Part shown: piece after piece, positions 48,359-62,614 of the stretch
Position numbering within the stretch: the first letter of the stretch is position 1
How the letters are laid out: each line of letters opens with the position of its first letter
Assembly (NCBI GenBank): GCA_029959085.1
Contig: JARWIR010000010.1
Location: forward strand, 5,973,001-6,037,000
Direction: 5' to 3'
Length of the DNA stretch: 64,000 nucleotides
From: Nemophila menziesii
Lineage: Eukaryota > Streptophyta > Magnoliopsida > Boraginales > Hydrophyllaceae
Translations under genes and position numbers: made by a program
Notes under the pieces: generated by a model
The model's database searches: none
What the model saw: the letters and a program-made list of their open reading frames with translations, nothing else
What the model was told of the DNA's origin: nothing

Positions 48359-48885
48359 TAGGGCTGCAAACGAACCGAGCCGAGCCGAATACTAGATGTA
48401 CAGGCTTGGTTTGTTTATTTCTCGAGCCGAGCCGAGCCGAGTTCAAATTTAAACGAGCCGGACCGAGCCGAGCTCAAATTTAAACGAGCCGAGCCCGAGC
48501 TTCTAATCATCCAAATCAGAAATGTTAGAACTTATTTGTTTAACTTATTGAAAAAACTTTTTTAAAGTCGAGCACGAGTTGCTCATGAACAATTTGTTTT
48601 TTATGGTTGAAATGGGACTTTCATGAGTGTGTGGTATGAAAATATGAAACATAACACTAATGAAAAATAAATATCTAAAGAAATTAAAAATATCCAATTA
48701 GATATTGAAGGTTTAATAATATATTTATAAGTAGAAAATTTATTTTTATTTATAATTCATAATTTTAAACGAGCTCACGAGCCGAGCTCGAGTAGGCTCG
48801 TTTACATTCGAGCCGATCTCGAACGAGCTTTTCTCCGAGCCGAGCTCGAGCTGCTCGCGAGCGGCTTGGTTCATTTGCAGCCCTA
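48359..48885. mobile_element. Non-autonomous hAT-type element (MITE-like), 527 bp
   Basis: The inverted ends are TAGGGCTGCAAACGAACC and GGTTCATTTGCAGCCCTA. ATAAAAAA at 48351-48358 and 48886-48893 is a perfect 8 bp target duplication, as expected for hAT transposase. Units A, C and E have the empty site. The ends carry arrays of CGAGC and GAGCCGAG words on both sides. The interior has no transposase frame, so it depends on an autonomous hAT. Confidence 0.92.
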
Positions 48886-48969
48886 ATAAAAAATCATTTA
48901 GGAATATTTTCCTTTTATCTTTTATGTTTGTGACAGTTTAATTTACAAAATCTGTAAATTTTAACAAAT

Positions 48970-49094
48970 TCATTCTTTTATTCTTCACTTTTATCAAATA
49001 TCCACATAATCCGTACATGTGACACTACTTTTAGTGTCACATGTTACTATTCGGTGGATATTGTAAGAAAATTAAAGGAATAATAAAAAAAAGC
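48970..49094. repeat. Unit D: fold-back inverted repeat
   Basis: Same element. Here the core hairpin is 12 bp (CATGTGACACTA, CTTT loop), because a base change was compensated or is ancestral. Confidence 0.6.
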
Positions 49095-49584
49095 GTCAAG
49101 TAGAAAGATAATATAAGGAGTTTGTGACTAATGGTAGTACCATTGTGAAAGATAACCCGACAATCTAGTCTTTTATCTTTGTTCTAAAACTAACCCTAGA
49201 TTAAAAGTAACTTTTCTAAAGAATTTAATCTTCATTTTCAATTTCAATTTCAACTCCAACTCGAATGTATTTTCCTGAGGACACTAAACATTGTTTCGAA
49301 AACTTATAAAAGCTCAAAAATTAATAAATTCAACATATAAAAACAATGAAAAATACAAGTGAGACTTTTATTGAGAACATGTTACAACTACTCAATCCTG
49401 CCACCTTTAGAGTAAGTTTGTCTCATCCAATTAATGCCTTATCAAAAAGTTCCACAAGGATGTTCTAGTTGCCACTGGTAGTAGCTTTTGTTGCTGAAGA
49501 AAAAATAAAAACAATTGATACAACCAAAATTGATACAAATCTGTATCACTCACACTAATACCACTAAGAGCCAGACTTACAAGA

Positions 49585-50188
49585 TCAAAATGTTTTCCTT
49601 TGTTGAAATGCCATGGTCATCGGTTTTTTTGGATTGAGTAGGACATTACGAGCACTTATTACAACCTTTCTCCACTCCTTATCAACACCAACCGTTATTA
49701 TGAATTATGTTATGTATTCTAAGTATAGAACTCTGTAGACCCTAGAAGCGTAAGCTAGATACCATGTACCAGAATAATTACACTTGGGAATTAGAGGAAG
49801 GGGCAAGTACTGTTTTGTTTCAAAATTTGCAACATAACAGGGGATTCGAGTAGTGCGAGTACTGCTCCATTTAGGACCTAGTACAAAAACTATTCCATTA
49901 AAACTCGCCCGAATATTTTCTACACAATCAAGATTTCTCATCGGCATCACTGGAATACCCATATTATGGTCTGGTGTAAGTCCGCATACCATCTCATGGA
50001 TTTTTCAACTATGAGTCCATGTTTTACGTTAGGGAGGTTTGCATATATGAAAGAGGGGGACTTGATAATGTTATACCATTCTTTACACACTAACCTCATA
50101 ACATTGTAAATAACATCGGCTGGAAGGCATAAAAGTATCATCATAATAACATCTTTGGGAAGACATCCTCGGCTTTCCTCAGTATTCA
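49585..50188 (-). pseudogene. Unit D: F-box protein pseudogene 1
   Basis: F-box half from 50188 (MNTEESRGCLPKDVIMMI). The associated-domain half is open 49992-49705, then stops at EYIT, where other copies continue. The shared frameshift at the junction is present. Confidence 0.75.
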
Positions 50189-50215
50189 TTTGTAATTGCA
50201 AAGAAGGCAAAAGAT

Positions 50216-52719
50216 TAAATCATGAGACAAATTCTATAGTGTATTAAAAAAAAGTGTCTAGACTACAAAAACTCCATTTATATGTGGCAATTGGTATGTG
50301 TCTAAACATGGCTAAGCACACCAATGACCTATCTCATGTGGTCATAAGTATATTGCTCTCGGGCTGGTATTTCTAATCTTGCATTGTCATCAAGATGTGG
50401 ACATTCTATGGTAAACATGCAAACCATAGTAAAAATATTTAATCGAATAAAATGAAGCAAAAAGTGAACGATATTTTAAAATGATTTGTTTTTCAAAATG
50501 TCATTAGAATCTCGTAATTCAGGTAAATTTAATATTAATATGAAAATATGCCTTGCTAAATCAAATACTCTCGATGTTTATAATATAATTTTATTATTTC
50601 CCGTTCTTATCAAATTTATAAATTAACTCAACCACCATAAATGTTAGAAAAAAACAAAAACTAAGGAAAAAATATACACTTTTATTACATCCTAAAACCT
50701 CCATGAAAACCTTATTAAAGTTTAGTTTCCTTAAGTTTAAAATACTCTAACATCAAATAATTTAGTATAATCAAACACTAGAAAAGAATATACAGACTTC
50801 ATATATTACTTTGGCCAAAGTGTGTCAAAAAATTATATCATCCAATAGAATACAAACATTTTTTTAACCTTTTTAATAGTAAGGCAAATAAGTTAGTCAT
50901 ATATGTAAGAATTAATATATTCATACACACTTCAATGCTAAAAAACAGTAAACATAATATTATCATTTTAAATTATAATAAATATCCCCATGGACAAAAA
51001 TTTATAGATCCCACAAGACCTTATACACCGTATTTTATTTTCCTCAATCTCTTATACATTTACCATAAATCTCACAAAGATATTGTGTAATTTACTATAT
51101 GATTAATAAAGTTAAGTTTATTTATATTTTTATAAATAAAATCTAAAACCCAATACAAAATATAAAATATCTTACAATTATTAGAAAAGACAAGACTTAC
51201 CAAGATAACAATCCAAGAAGATATTTGTTTGTTGAAATATAATGACCATCGATCTTATTTCTGACAATAAATTATAAAATATTAGAAATATTATTATATA
51301 TTTTATTGTAATTAGTACTAATTACAACTATTATCAAATAAATTCTTAAAGAGATTTAAAACAATGAATATTATAAAAAATCTGAAAAAAATTAATAATT
51401 TAAGCTTTCATAATTTTAAAATTAAAATAGATCTTTAACCTAATCAAATAGTTTAACTTAATATCTATATTGACATATTTTTTGTCATAACAATGGATCG
51501 CAACAAAAAAAGTATAAATAAATAGTATAAAAAGTAAAAACTATTGTAAAAAACTTTACTCAATAGAACTGACAAAACCCATTTGCAAAATTGAAAATGA
51601 TTTTGGCTTTTGTTGTTGTTCTTCTTCTTTTGTTCTATCCATAGAGGAAATCCTTCTTTTGAATCATCTATGGAGAAAATTCTTTCTAAAATGTTGAGTC
51701 TTTGGTGCTTGAAACTGAGATCTAGATAGTTTGCGACGCTAAAACTTTTTCAGATCTAGTATGAACATATTTTTAGGGTCTGTAATTTTTATGACGAACC
51801 TTGATTCTATACTAGATCTATAGTTGCTTTTGGATCCTAAAATTTAAAATTGGGCCGGGATTAAAAAAATTAAAAGGCAATCCCTATTGTTTTGGTAATC
51901 ATGATATTTTTGTACTGGGTTAATTTGGTACTAGAAATTACAAAGAATACAATAATGAAAAATGGACTTAAAGCATTTTTTTCTTTTTGGACATGTCCAT
52001 GTTAATTAGAATTAGTACGTGACCGAAACTATTTTAGATTGACTGTCTGATCTAGTCTTACTTGGTATAATCCAATTCGAGTTAACACGGGAGAAACTTA
52101 TACTATAGGTATCTACGTATTCGAGTGTAAATACTTAGTTTGGAAAGGGATCATAAATAGTTAAGGTATGGAGAAAATGTTAAGGTTGGGGAGCTAATGT
52201 ATCTTTTGGTTTTGTTAATGTTTTATCCTTCTCATGATACTAAAGAGCCTTGGTTAGTTGTAGCCTACCGCAAATTTACCGCAGAGGTATATGTCTACTA
52301 TACGATAACTCTAATTTATTAGTTTATGCAAGTTCTAGAGGGCGGGAATAGGAAACTAACCAATATTATTACTAATTTAAATATATTTTACCATAATATA
52401 TGATATAAAGATGAGTTGAGACAATATATGAAACTCTAGGTGAGTTAAACCATGTATGATAGAAAGGGATCACGAAAGTCAGACGAATAACACAACTAAA
52501 TCAGAGCATTGAATAAAGAAATAAAGCCTGATAAAACATTATGTCTCTTGATCCTAAAAATATATCACAAAAATCTCCAACAATACCAAAATATTAGATA
52601 ATAACAAAACATTCAAATAACGTCACATATTAAGGATAAATCCCCCAAGTAAGTCCAATAATCCCACAAAATTATGTTTATTGACCGTATAAATATATCA
52701 CAAAAGATGATATATCATT
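50216..52719. other. Unit D: AT-rich spacer with a diverged copy of the region beyond the VIK exon
   Basis: The most complete version of this spacer. 50935-51150 matches 59885-60130 (flank of the VIK exon) at clearly lower identity than the unit-to-unit copies. This shows an older duplication within the unit. No gene was recognised. Confidence 0.5.
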
Positions 52720-54195
52720 CATACTTTATAAATTCCTAATATTTGTTTTTATAGAAATAAGCATATAGGCCATCTGGCCCTATAGTGCCTTGTCCTAGCT
52801 AAGACTCCATAGGGAAGTTTCAATCTCTCCTTCAAACTTACATGTTTTGTTATATCAGTGTTCATATGATCAGAGATTCAAGGGTTTATGGTATCCATAA
52901 ATGTATCATATTTCCTTGACCCTTTTGTTGTAAAGAATTTGTTATAATATCTTTTTATTTTCTCAACAATAGTTGGTAACTTTTCAAGCCATACATTATT
53001 TTCAAATTGATGCCTTAGTATTTTATTTTTGGATCTTCTCTGTTAATAATTGCATGGAACTATGAAGTAGTTCTATCCTCCGTTTAAACAAGCTAATCTT
53101 GACTTTTGGGCCCAATAATTTTTCTAGATATTCCATTGTTCTTCCATTATTTTTACAAGTTCATTATATTCACCTTAATCCATAAGATCTTTAGAGTTTA
53201 TAATAGTTTACATTTTTTGCTAATCAACTTTTGTTTGAATTTTTGTTTGTTGATTCCTTTTCTTATCCCAATGAGTTATGGCCTTTGTAAGAGTTTTAAT
53301 CTTCTAGCCATACTTATGTACTGCATTTCCTCTAACACTTAAATTATCAACCCAGCGTTTAGTTATGATATAAATGAACTCCTCATTATTTTATCCAATT
53401 TTTATCAAAGAAAAATATCTTAGTCATAGGCAGTTTTTCCGTTTCACTATTAAAGAGCCATATAGAGTGATCATAACATATAAAAGGTAGCATAGCTAAC
53501 CACGCATTAGGAAAAGTATTATTCTATTAAGGATTTATTCAATATCTTCCCAAATACCTCTTTTGCTACATTATTTCCTTGTCTTCTATTGATCGAGCTA
53601 AAAGGCACAACCCTAAAATGTATGTCTTGTAAGTCAAGATTTTTTTGTCAGTTGTAACTCAAGGTTATAAGTGAAGTATTTCATCAATCCATATTTTAAA
53701 TGTTAGTCCCATGTACCCCCTATTTTATCATGGGAGTATCTATATATACATGTAATAGTCTCTTGTAATATTTCATGGCAAATTAGGATGATACTTACAA
53801 TTTATGATTTCAGCCAGAGATTCATTTTTTAAATCATCATAGGAGGGAATATAGATAAAATTTATGCATAACTTAACCCCCCCCCTTCCCTTCAATTGTA
53901 CAAACCGAATGTATAGATGTTTTGGTTACCTAAATGATAACCTTAGGTTTTGAAAGTAACGCAAGAACTCATTTTGTATCTTAAGGGCCAATAATGCATT
54001 TAACATCATACTTAAGTTTCTTAGCAACAAATATTATACAAAATCATTTATTCTTTGTTTCATACAAAATTATCAACCCTGATTGATGTTGGACAATAAA
54101 CAACTCTCAAAGTTATAATGGTTTGAGCCATTGGAATTTCTGATGAAATTGTATCATTGACCCCATAGGATTTTCCACGTACAATCCAGCAAAAC
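52720..54195 (-). pseudogene. Unit D: LINE-1-like ORF2 relic
   Basis: Same blocks in the same order as in units A and C, equally decayed. Confidence 0.58.
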
Positions 54196-57100
54196 CCTGT
54201 TACGAATGTTCCTCATCCATAGTTTGATTACCATCTTGTTTTTAAAGTTTACTATTTTATGGATGTCTAGTTTCCTTCCACCCATAGATGGTACATATCT
54301 AGTTTCCCATCTCTATTCATTCTTGGTTTTGTCACTACAAATATTTAAACTTGATCGTCTTAGCTTAATTGTTCTCTTTGAACCTTTCGCTTCAAATGGT
54401 GTGTTGTTTATACAATGTTTTTGATATATCTATTGACTGTGCTTCAACATCTTCATCTTCATTATAGAATGCTTGTTGAAATTTGCTCTTTGTTTCTAGT
54501 GAAATATGTTGGACTTTATTTGAGTTCTTTTTGGTGAGATGAATTAGGTTTTTTAGTACCATTTGATTTGGGTATGAAGGAGAAACCCACTATTTCATGA
54601 CTGAGTTTTTATTGGGCTGAAAGCACCTTTGGGCTTTCACTGAAAAAATTATTAATTGTTGGGTTCTTAACTAACCAAATTTAAAATTTTGAATATTGAT
54701 TTCATTAGCAGACTCAGCTTGGGACCCTCTATTATATGGTGAAAAATATTCCACCATGTCATTTGGAATTCAGCAAAATGGTGCCAACCATATTTGTAGC
54801 TGGCAATTGCATACATCTAGACTTGTGAAATTTTCATTATTCCTTGATAATAAATGCTTCTTATCTTTTTTGTGCTAGACCATACTTTGTTGCATTCATT
54901 CCACTGACTTTCCTTTCCAATACTTCGAGTTGTAGGTTAGTTACCTCGCTGAATTTTTCTTCTCATTTCTGAGTCTTGGTCCTTCACTCGTTTGTTATCC
55001 AAACATATAGCTTCATAGCATAAGGCTCTTTTCTTTTTGGTTCCTTAATTTTCTCTTCAAATTTAGTTTGGTTGCATTGGTTGACTTAGCGATCTAACTA
55101 GTATAATATCATGTAGAAAGAGAATAGTTTAAGGTAAAAGATTGTCTTATTTACTTTGTCAAGGTTGTTATGGCGAATCCAAATATTATCTTCATTATGT
55201 GTATATTAACAACACCAGATATTGATGTAAATTAGTAGATTTTGTTATTTTGCCTGCCTTAGATGTTGGATCTATTCTTATTGCATATTTGGTCCCACAA
55301 CTTATCTTACAAGTTTTGAATGTGAGTTTTTTTTGCATATTTAGTCAATTTGAAGTTCCTGATTTAACTATCATAATCATCGTGTCGCTCACCCCTTCAC
55401 TAAAAAATGCATTACTTGTTCGAAGACCCCTCAAACTCCCCGGATCATATAATGTTTATCTGATGGTTCGTGTATGGCCTTTAAATGTTTTGAGGTCTAA
55501 AGTTGATGTTATAAAGTGTTGCCTAAATGATTTGGCGTGGTTAACGATTCAGTTTGATTTACTATAAGTAATTAGGCATGGTACATTTCTATTGTCCCTT
55601 ACACAATCTATGATTGAGATTCGAATGTTGTCCCTTAAATTATTTAAGACGTAAATAACACATCGAGATTAATTTTCTCGATGACCCGATATGTAACATT
55701 ACGTTGTTGAGATAATTTATTTTTTATATATGATGCTATACATGACTATCGTTTCGGTTTGCTATATCATTATTGTAAAATCAGGATTCCTTATTGTAGT
55801 CGATTATGTAATTTATAAATTGTTTCAATCGTAAAATAATTTATTTACTTCATTTTCATAATTGTTATAACTTAATTAAATAACAATTCATTGTAATACT
55901 TTTAGTTAAATAGATTTTGATAGTAATAGTTTATTTAATTTTGACTTGTAATAATTTAATTGTGTTTAACTTATGTATTATATAATAAAATAATTGCTTG
56001 TATTTTAAAATATATTTTTTATTCATTAAACCATCAAATAAACAAGGGATAAATAACAGGAAAAGCGAACCTAAATAAGAAACAAACCAGAAATCCAAAA
56101 CTTAAAATGAATCTAATCTAAGTCTAATTATTCTTTATTAATCAAACCGAACCAATAATTTCAAACCGAACCAATAATTGGATTGACGCAACCAGAGATT
56201 GACAATGTTTAAAAATTGTCGAACCAAGCCGAAACTATGATTTTAAGGCTTATTGCAAATTTTAAGAATTAATTAAATCTATTAATATTTATTTAATTCA
56301 AACTTAAAAAATATAAAAACCCATGCCACCAAACAGGACAGAGCTAACGTGTTGTTAGAGGGTCCATGCCCCCTTCCTCTTTAAAAAAAACATAATACTT
56401 AAAATATTATAAATAATTAACCCTCAAATGATTTGAGAACTTATAAGATATTTAATAAAATTTTATTTGTATAACTTTTAATGGTTTTCTATATAAAAAT
56501 ATGTTATTTTATATTAAACAAATAAACTTATAGGATATTTAATTAAAAAAATTAATATCAAGACTTATATTGCAATCTTTATACATTATACGGATCTATA
56601 GTGTAGTTTTGCATAATAGAAGGACTTATTTTATAATTTATACTTAATATATAGATTTTTGATGCAAATAGGTGAATTTTTTTATTAGAAGTTCCCTAAT
56701 AAAATTTCCTAGCCCTACCGTGAAATGCAAAAGATTCGTGTATTAGACAGAAAAAGAGTTAGTTGTGAGAATGGGCATTAGTTATTAGTTAAGCACTTAT
56801 TTGACTCATCACTAATCATTAGGGGTTTGTATACCCTTAGCTATATATTATCATGATTGTTCTCCAAAATTCAAAGAAGCTCAACTTCACCTTTCTGACT
56901 TCTACATCTCTTGTCACTGTAAGTTTTTTATTACGTTTCTTTATTATTAGATTACAACTAAAAGCTCACGTTTTTTAATTATAATAAACACCTTTCCTGA
57001 CTTAAACAGAATATGATGTTTAAATACTAATTCACTGCAAGAAACCCATATCGAATTTTCTTATGAATCTCTCTGATACATACGTGTGTTGTTTCAGTTT

Positions 57101-57605
57101 CAGGCATGTTTTTTTAATACATAAAAGAGTCAATTTAGACTCAAAATCATTTTGACTCCAATATGTTTCAAAGCATGTTTTATAGTGTATTTAATATATT
57201 AATTATTATTGATGGTTCTACTCGGTCACAACTCACGATTTTTTTAGTAATTATAAATCCCATTCCTTTTCATATAATTTCCTAATAAATATATAATTAA
57301 TTGTTCCTAGTGAAAGCCATCTCTACATATGTGCCTAGTGAAAGCTACCTAAGCAACAAGTGTTAAATTACATATTCACTGTTGTGCAAAGCTACTTCAA
57401 ACTTGATCTGCCTTTTTTATAGTTTCATGCATTTTAAAGGATTAATTTTTTTGTGTAGTAAATATGTAAATGTTGACTAGTTTTATGTTAATAAATGAGG
57501 AATCCAGCATAGAAATATAAAATTTGGTGATGTGTCTTTAGTTAAATTTTCTATTTAAAGTCTGGTTAAATTTGGTGATGATTCAGCTCTTTGAATTCCA
57601 AATAT
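54196..57605. other. Unit D: spacer up to F-box pseudogene 2
   Basis: It contains the 105-codon plus-strand frame 55250-55567 (LKNALLVRRPLKLP, shared with units A and C, unknown). It also has AACCGAACC repeats with a small local duplication near 56145-56180, and the F-box 2 5' flank including 56983, the empty site of the outer Athila element in unit B. Confidence 0.45.
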
Positions 57606-58100
57606 ATGGAGTTTTTTAGATAACGACACTACAACTGAGATGTTATCTCGATTGCCTGTCAAATCTCTTATGGCATTTTAAGTGTACTTCTAAGAGGTGG
57701 TATATATTTGTATCTGATCCCTCGTTTTTGCATATTTTTAATGGAAGCGTTTTTGCATATTTTTAATGGAAGAGTAAACATTACTCATCATGCATAAAAT
57801 ATATCCGTCAGACAATGTCAATATCTTAACTTTCAATGTAGCAGAAACAAAATATACAATGGAAATTAATGTTTTTTATTTCCTTCTATCTTGTATCTTG
57901 TATCGTCATCTAATGGTATACTTTGTTGTCGTAGTTGGGGTTTTTATAATGGATGTTATGTTATATACATATGCAATCCAGTTACAAGACAGTGGCTACA
58001 ATTAAGATCCAAAGTGGAACAATATCATTTTTCTATTAAACATCTTGTATTTGTTTTCTACCCTTTCCGTGCTACATCAGGGGGTGGATTCAATGTTTAA
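57606..58100 (+). pseudogene. Unit D: F-box protein pseudogene 2
   Basis: F-box and associated-domain blocks as in units A and B. The T-run after the ATG is one base shorter than in A and B and still out of frame. The extra T inside the F-box is shared with unit B. A deletion of ~12 bp near 57888 removes part of the LPEKVYL stretch. Confidence 0.78.
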
Positions 58101-58639
58101 GTTGGTCAACACTAAATGCTCTACAAGTAGCAATCCTGACGATACAAGTGTCACCCTACACATTAGAGACATTGTTTTAAGTGTCACCCATCACTTTGGG
58201 GACACCATTTCAAGTGTCTCCAATCACTATTTATAAAATAAAAATTAATATACAGTTCCTATATTTTGCTATAGCATAATTTAAATAATCCAAATACTAA
58301 CAATAAAATAATTTTGTAATATCTACTAGCTTTAGCTTATACTTTAGCTCTTAACCATTATTTTCATCTTTCTTTTTATCTCCCAAACATCTTATGATTT
58401 TCATGATATAAAAGATATATAAAATAATTAGATATGCAAAAAATGGAATTAGAGATCAAGAACTTTTCCTTTCTAAAAGCTTACCTCTAATTTCATTTCT
58501 AAATAATCCATTAAGTCAACTTCTTGCAAGAATCGTGTAAACTGAGAAAAAAGAAAGAAAAACAAAGTTAGAGTAAATAACAAAAACACATTTCAGATAT
58601 TTCACTTAAGGTCCTCCAACTTTTAGAATATACAAATAT

Positions 58640-59640
58640 TTACTTGCTCAACACCATTAAGAGCATTTATTCTACTAATTGAAGATTTTGATCGCATATC
58701 GAATAATTCAGCAAAACCATCTTCTAACCACAACACCTTACTAAAACCACATCAATAAAAAAAAAAAATGTAAGTATAATTTTTTCAGACACTTAATGAG
58801 TTTCACAAACCTTCGAGATATAACACTGTGTGTTTAACGATGAAAGGAACTGTCCCTGTACGAAAAAAACAAAAAGTAACACAAAGATCTCGAATAATTA
58901 AAAGGTTTAACAAATTTTAACCTTTTCTAAGTCAATTCTGTTTTAATATTGTGATGAAGCAGCCCAAAAGAACTTGTTTAAGTTGAAACGGTAAGTAAAT
59001 AAGTGCAACTTTAATTGGGCGCGATTAGTAATTTTAAATATTTAAGGGTAAAAACATTGGAACACGCAAATTGTAATGACTTCCGTGAAGGTGAATCGAA
59101 CGATCAGGACAAAGAAACACAATTTTGGAATAATCATCACTTAATACCTGGGGTACAAGTACAAATTCTTGAGTCAAATACATTAAAATACTTTTTTACC
59201 CCTACTTTTAAATAGATTATTACCTCGAAATCAACGATTTCTAATATCAAATAGCTTTCGAACTTGAGTGCAAGTTCACGCAATTTGTATACTTTGACTT
59301 GTGAAAGGTATATACCTGGTGATAAAATTGTGGGCAATACTCATTGATCACCTGATGCTAAAAGATATTCTCCATCAGGAGTAGCTTTAATTCTTGTAGT
59401 TGCGGTTTTCGAATCTTAAAGCTTGAACAAATTCTACCTATAAAGCATATAAAGATAAAAAATCAATCTTTAACAACCTACAAAGCTATTTTAATGAGTG
59501 ATATATCATTTTCTTTGCTAGGGTTTGACAAATAAATAAGTAAAATAGTATATATTACCATTGTCTTTGCGGAGAGCTCTGAGCTTCTTTGGAGCGAGCC
59601 ACGTTGCATCATTGCGTTGTTGGCATGAAACTGTATACAT
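58640..59640 (-). pseudogene. NOL10: Unit D: NOL10/ENP2 pseudogene with introns
   Basis: Exon-like blocks as in unit A, including CQQRNDATWLAPKKLRALR at ~59600 and IYLSQVKVYKLRELALKF at ~59290. A 15 bp tandem duplication lies just outside at ~59660-59690. Confidence 0.78.
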
Positions 59641-59752
59641 CATTAATGATAGAAATAAGTCAGTAAAAACTCAGTCAGTAAAAACTCCCTAATGGTGGAT
59701 CAACTTCAAATTATATTAAACAATTAACTTCATTGATAAATAAGAATAGTAC

Positions 59753-59825
59753 CTCGTATAGTATCATAGCTAAGGAGAAAACATCCACTTTCTTATCATA
59801 TTTCCTATGCTTGAATACTTCGAGC
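59753..59825 (-). pseudogene. VIK: Unit D: single VIK-like kinase exon, acceptor damaged
   Basis: FKHRKYDKKVDVFS is intact, but two bases are lost at the 5' edge (APE motif). The AG acceptor seen in units A and B has become GG. Confidence 0.75.
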
Positions 59826-60114
59826 CCGTCATTTTACATAATACCTTCTATTATCATTCATTTAATGAAATTATTGTCATTTTCAATGCTAAAAAATGGT
59901 AAACATAATATTGTCATTTTCAATTATAATAAATATCCCCATGGACCAAAATTTATAGTTCACACAAGGTCTTATACACGATATTTTATTTGCCTCAATC
60001 CCTTATACATTTACCATAAGTCTCAAAAAGTTATTGTGTAGTTTCCTGTACAATTATTAAAGTTAAGTTTATCTATATTTTAATAAACAAAATCTAAAAT
60101 CAAATAAGGAATAC

Positions 60115-61940
60115 GAAATGTCTAACAATTATTATAGAGGCAACAAAATTTTGAAAAACCTAGAGGATATCAGATTTTGCCCTAAGAAAATAAATCCAAG
60201 TATATCGACTAAAATCATCTATAAATATCACAAATTATTTATATCGATTATGAGAAATGATTAGAGATATTTCCCACACATCACTATGGATAATGTCAAA
60301 ACATTTAGTAGCACGACTACCCGAAGAAGGAAAAGATAGAGTCTTACTTTTAAACAAATTTGCATACAGAACAATTTGAAGATAGTGACTTAGGATCTTG
60401 ATTTTTATTATCAATCAAACCAGAATTGAAAAGATGAGAGTAATTAACCGAGTTTGGATGACCCAAGCGTTTGTGCGACACCTCACTAATATTAAAGACA
60501 AATTACGAGTAAGAAATTGTAGTGGAAAGAGTCTGCCAACTTTAGGCCCCTTTGCGAGTTTTTTCCTCGTCACCTGAACCTACACAAGACAACCATCACG
60601 AGAAAAATAGACATCACAGTTGTTATCAACTAATTGACCAATTGATAATATAAGATTATTAGATAGACTAGGAGATATGTACACATTTTAAAATAAAGAA
60701 TTGATATTTCCTATTGCATTTATAGCTAAATAAGTCCCATTAGCTACTTATATTTGGGGTGAAAAATTATATGGAAGAACATTTCATAACATATCAGAAT
60801 ATGGTGTCATATAATTGGATGCAGTGGAATCAATAAGCCATTATTTATGTGAAGTATTACCTTGGAGCCCCAAGGCGGAAAGAGTAGTCATAATCTTTTG
60901 TTGCACCATCTCAGGTGTGAGACTCGAGGATCCCGTTGTAGATGAGATTGAGGATTATTCTGAAACCGGGGAATTTCGCACAGTAGCTTGATAAGCATTA
61001 ACATGGTGGCGAAGCGGTGGCTGAGTGGGACATTCTTTGATAAAATGGCCTGGTTTATTACAATAGTTGCAAACTTTCTTGACGCAATTGGTATCAATAT
61101 GACCATATTCCTTACATCCATAACATTGAATGCTGGTGCGCTGCAAAGCAATTGGATTCGGATTGACATCTTGTTGAAACCCAATTTGCGCATAGAGGCG
61201 AAGCTCTTATCGAAGTAATTCTCCAAAACAAACACCCAAAGATGGTGAAAGATATCTATTCATTAAACTTCTGCGAGTAACCTCAAATTCGGGGTGTAAA
61301 TTCATTAAAAATTGATCTCTTTTGCTTTGCTCATGAACACCCAAAAAGCCAGGAAGAGAAGTAGTAGACACATTTGCACAAACCACCTCGGAAAACTCTC
61401 CCCACAAATTCAAGAAAGAAGAATAATATTCCTGAATTGAGAGATTACATTGAGTAAAGTTAAGCAATCTCGTACTCCAACTAAAATTGGCGTGCGGAAT
61501 TATTCAGGTTATGAACCTACTTCAAGTGTGTCCACATGCTTTCTGCAGTCTTATATGCTCATAAATTAAGCACAATAAGAGGGTCGACAAAACTTACAAT
61601 CCACGATATCACACGAGCATCCTCAACCTTCCATTTGGTTAATTCTGTTGGATTCTTAGGTTCAGGAGCACTACCATCAATTTCACCCATAATTCTTTTC
61701 ACGTAACAAATGAAAGAACTATAATTCCAAAATAGAATATTTTTTCTATTAAATTGCACCCTAAAAGAATCACTATAAGACATTATGAGGAAAAAAAGAT
61801 AAAAAACTCCTTTGAAATTTGAATTTGGTGTAAAAGTTACACCATACAAATAACCTCCCTGATCTTTGAAAACTAAACAATACTCTTTTGACACTCAAAG
61901 AAAAAAAAGACTCTATTTTAGTTATAAAGCTCTCATACCA
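60115..61940 (-). pseudogene. Unit E: Ty1/copia relic, gag to integrase, without the solo LTR
   Basis: Gag N-terminus (61894-61559, GSAPEPKNPTELTKWKV), gag body (61467-61207), two CCHC knuckles (~61130-61020), protease/pre-integrase and integrase start. The primer site at 61929-61940 has one change. It has the empty site of the unit C solo LTR, so it shows the element's unbroken length. Confidence 0.85.
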
Positions 61941-62123
61941 TATCAATTCGATTGAATAACTCTCTATATAAGATTTTTTCTATTATATATACAAAATATA
62001 GGAGTAATTACAAGGCAATAAATCGATCATTACATAATTCTAGGCATTACATGGTTCTAGCCCTTGATTCTAGTAATTACATGATTCTATCACCCTGACT
62101 CTAGCAATCATATTATTCTAACA
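61941..62123 (-). repeat. Unit E: LTR of the copia relic
   Basis: Same layout as 1064-1245. Confidence 0.7.
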
Positions 62124-62241
62124 CCTTAATTCAAGCATATGAAGTATGTTACAATTATCTACCTAAATATATACAACAAGAATTAAGGCTAAGGATATTC
62201 TAAGTAAATAGATTATTCTTTGCTTAAATATATGCTAACAT

Positions 62242-62614
62242 ATGGACGCCTCTTATTCAAATATTGAAATTAAGTATGAGTCTTTTCGTGAGCATGCCTA
62301 TGCAACTTGCTATGGTGTATGGCCAATTGATGCTCTATATCATAGAACCCACAATATTGTATATAATTTAAAGACTTGAAAAAAGGTAAGTTACAGGATT
62401 TTGATTTGATCGAATATACAAAATAGGCTTGCATCACGAAGACAACAATTTATGTCATGTGACAAAAACTAATGTATCTAGCTTGTTTCTAGTCATTGGC
62501 TATCGCTTGAAGAAGATAGATAACAAAGTAACTAGGAACTTCATATTAAGTAGTAATATCGTCCAAATCTACATAAGTTTTCCATTTTGCAACATCAATT
62601 TATCTGATAGTTAA
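62242..62614 (+). other. Unit E: the two short reading frames
   Basis: Both frames are open (62242-62379 and 62429-62614), as in unit A. Not recognised. Confidence 0.3.

Noticed and set aside
59015..59215. Plus-strand 66-codon frame (containing EGESNDQDKETQFW)
   Set aside because: The opposite strand reads NOL10 exons here, so this is its complement.
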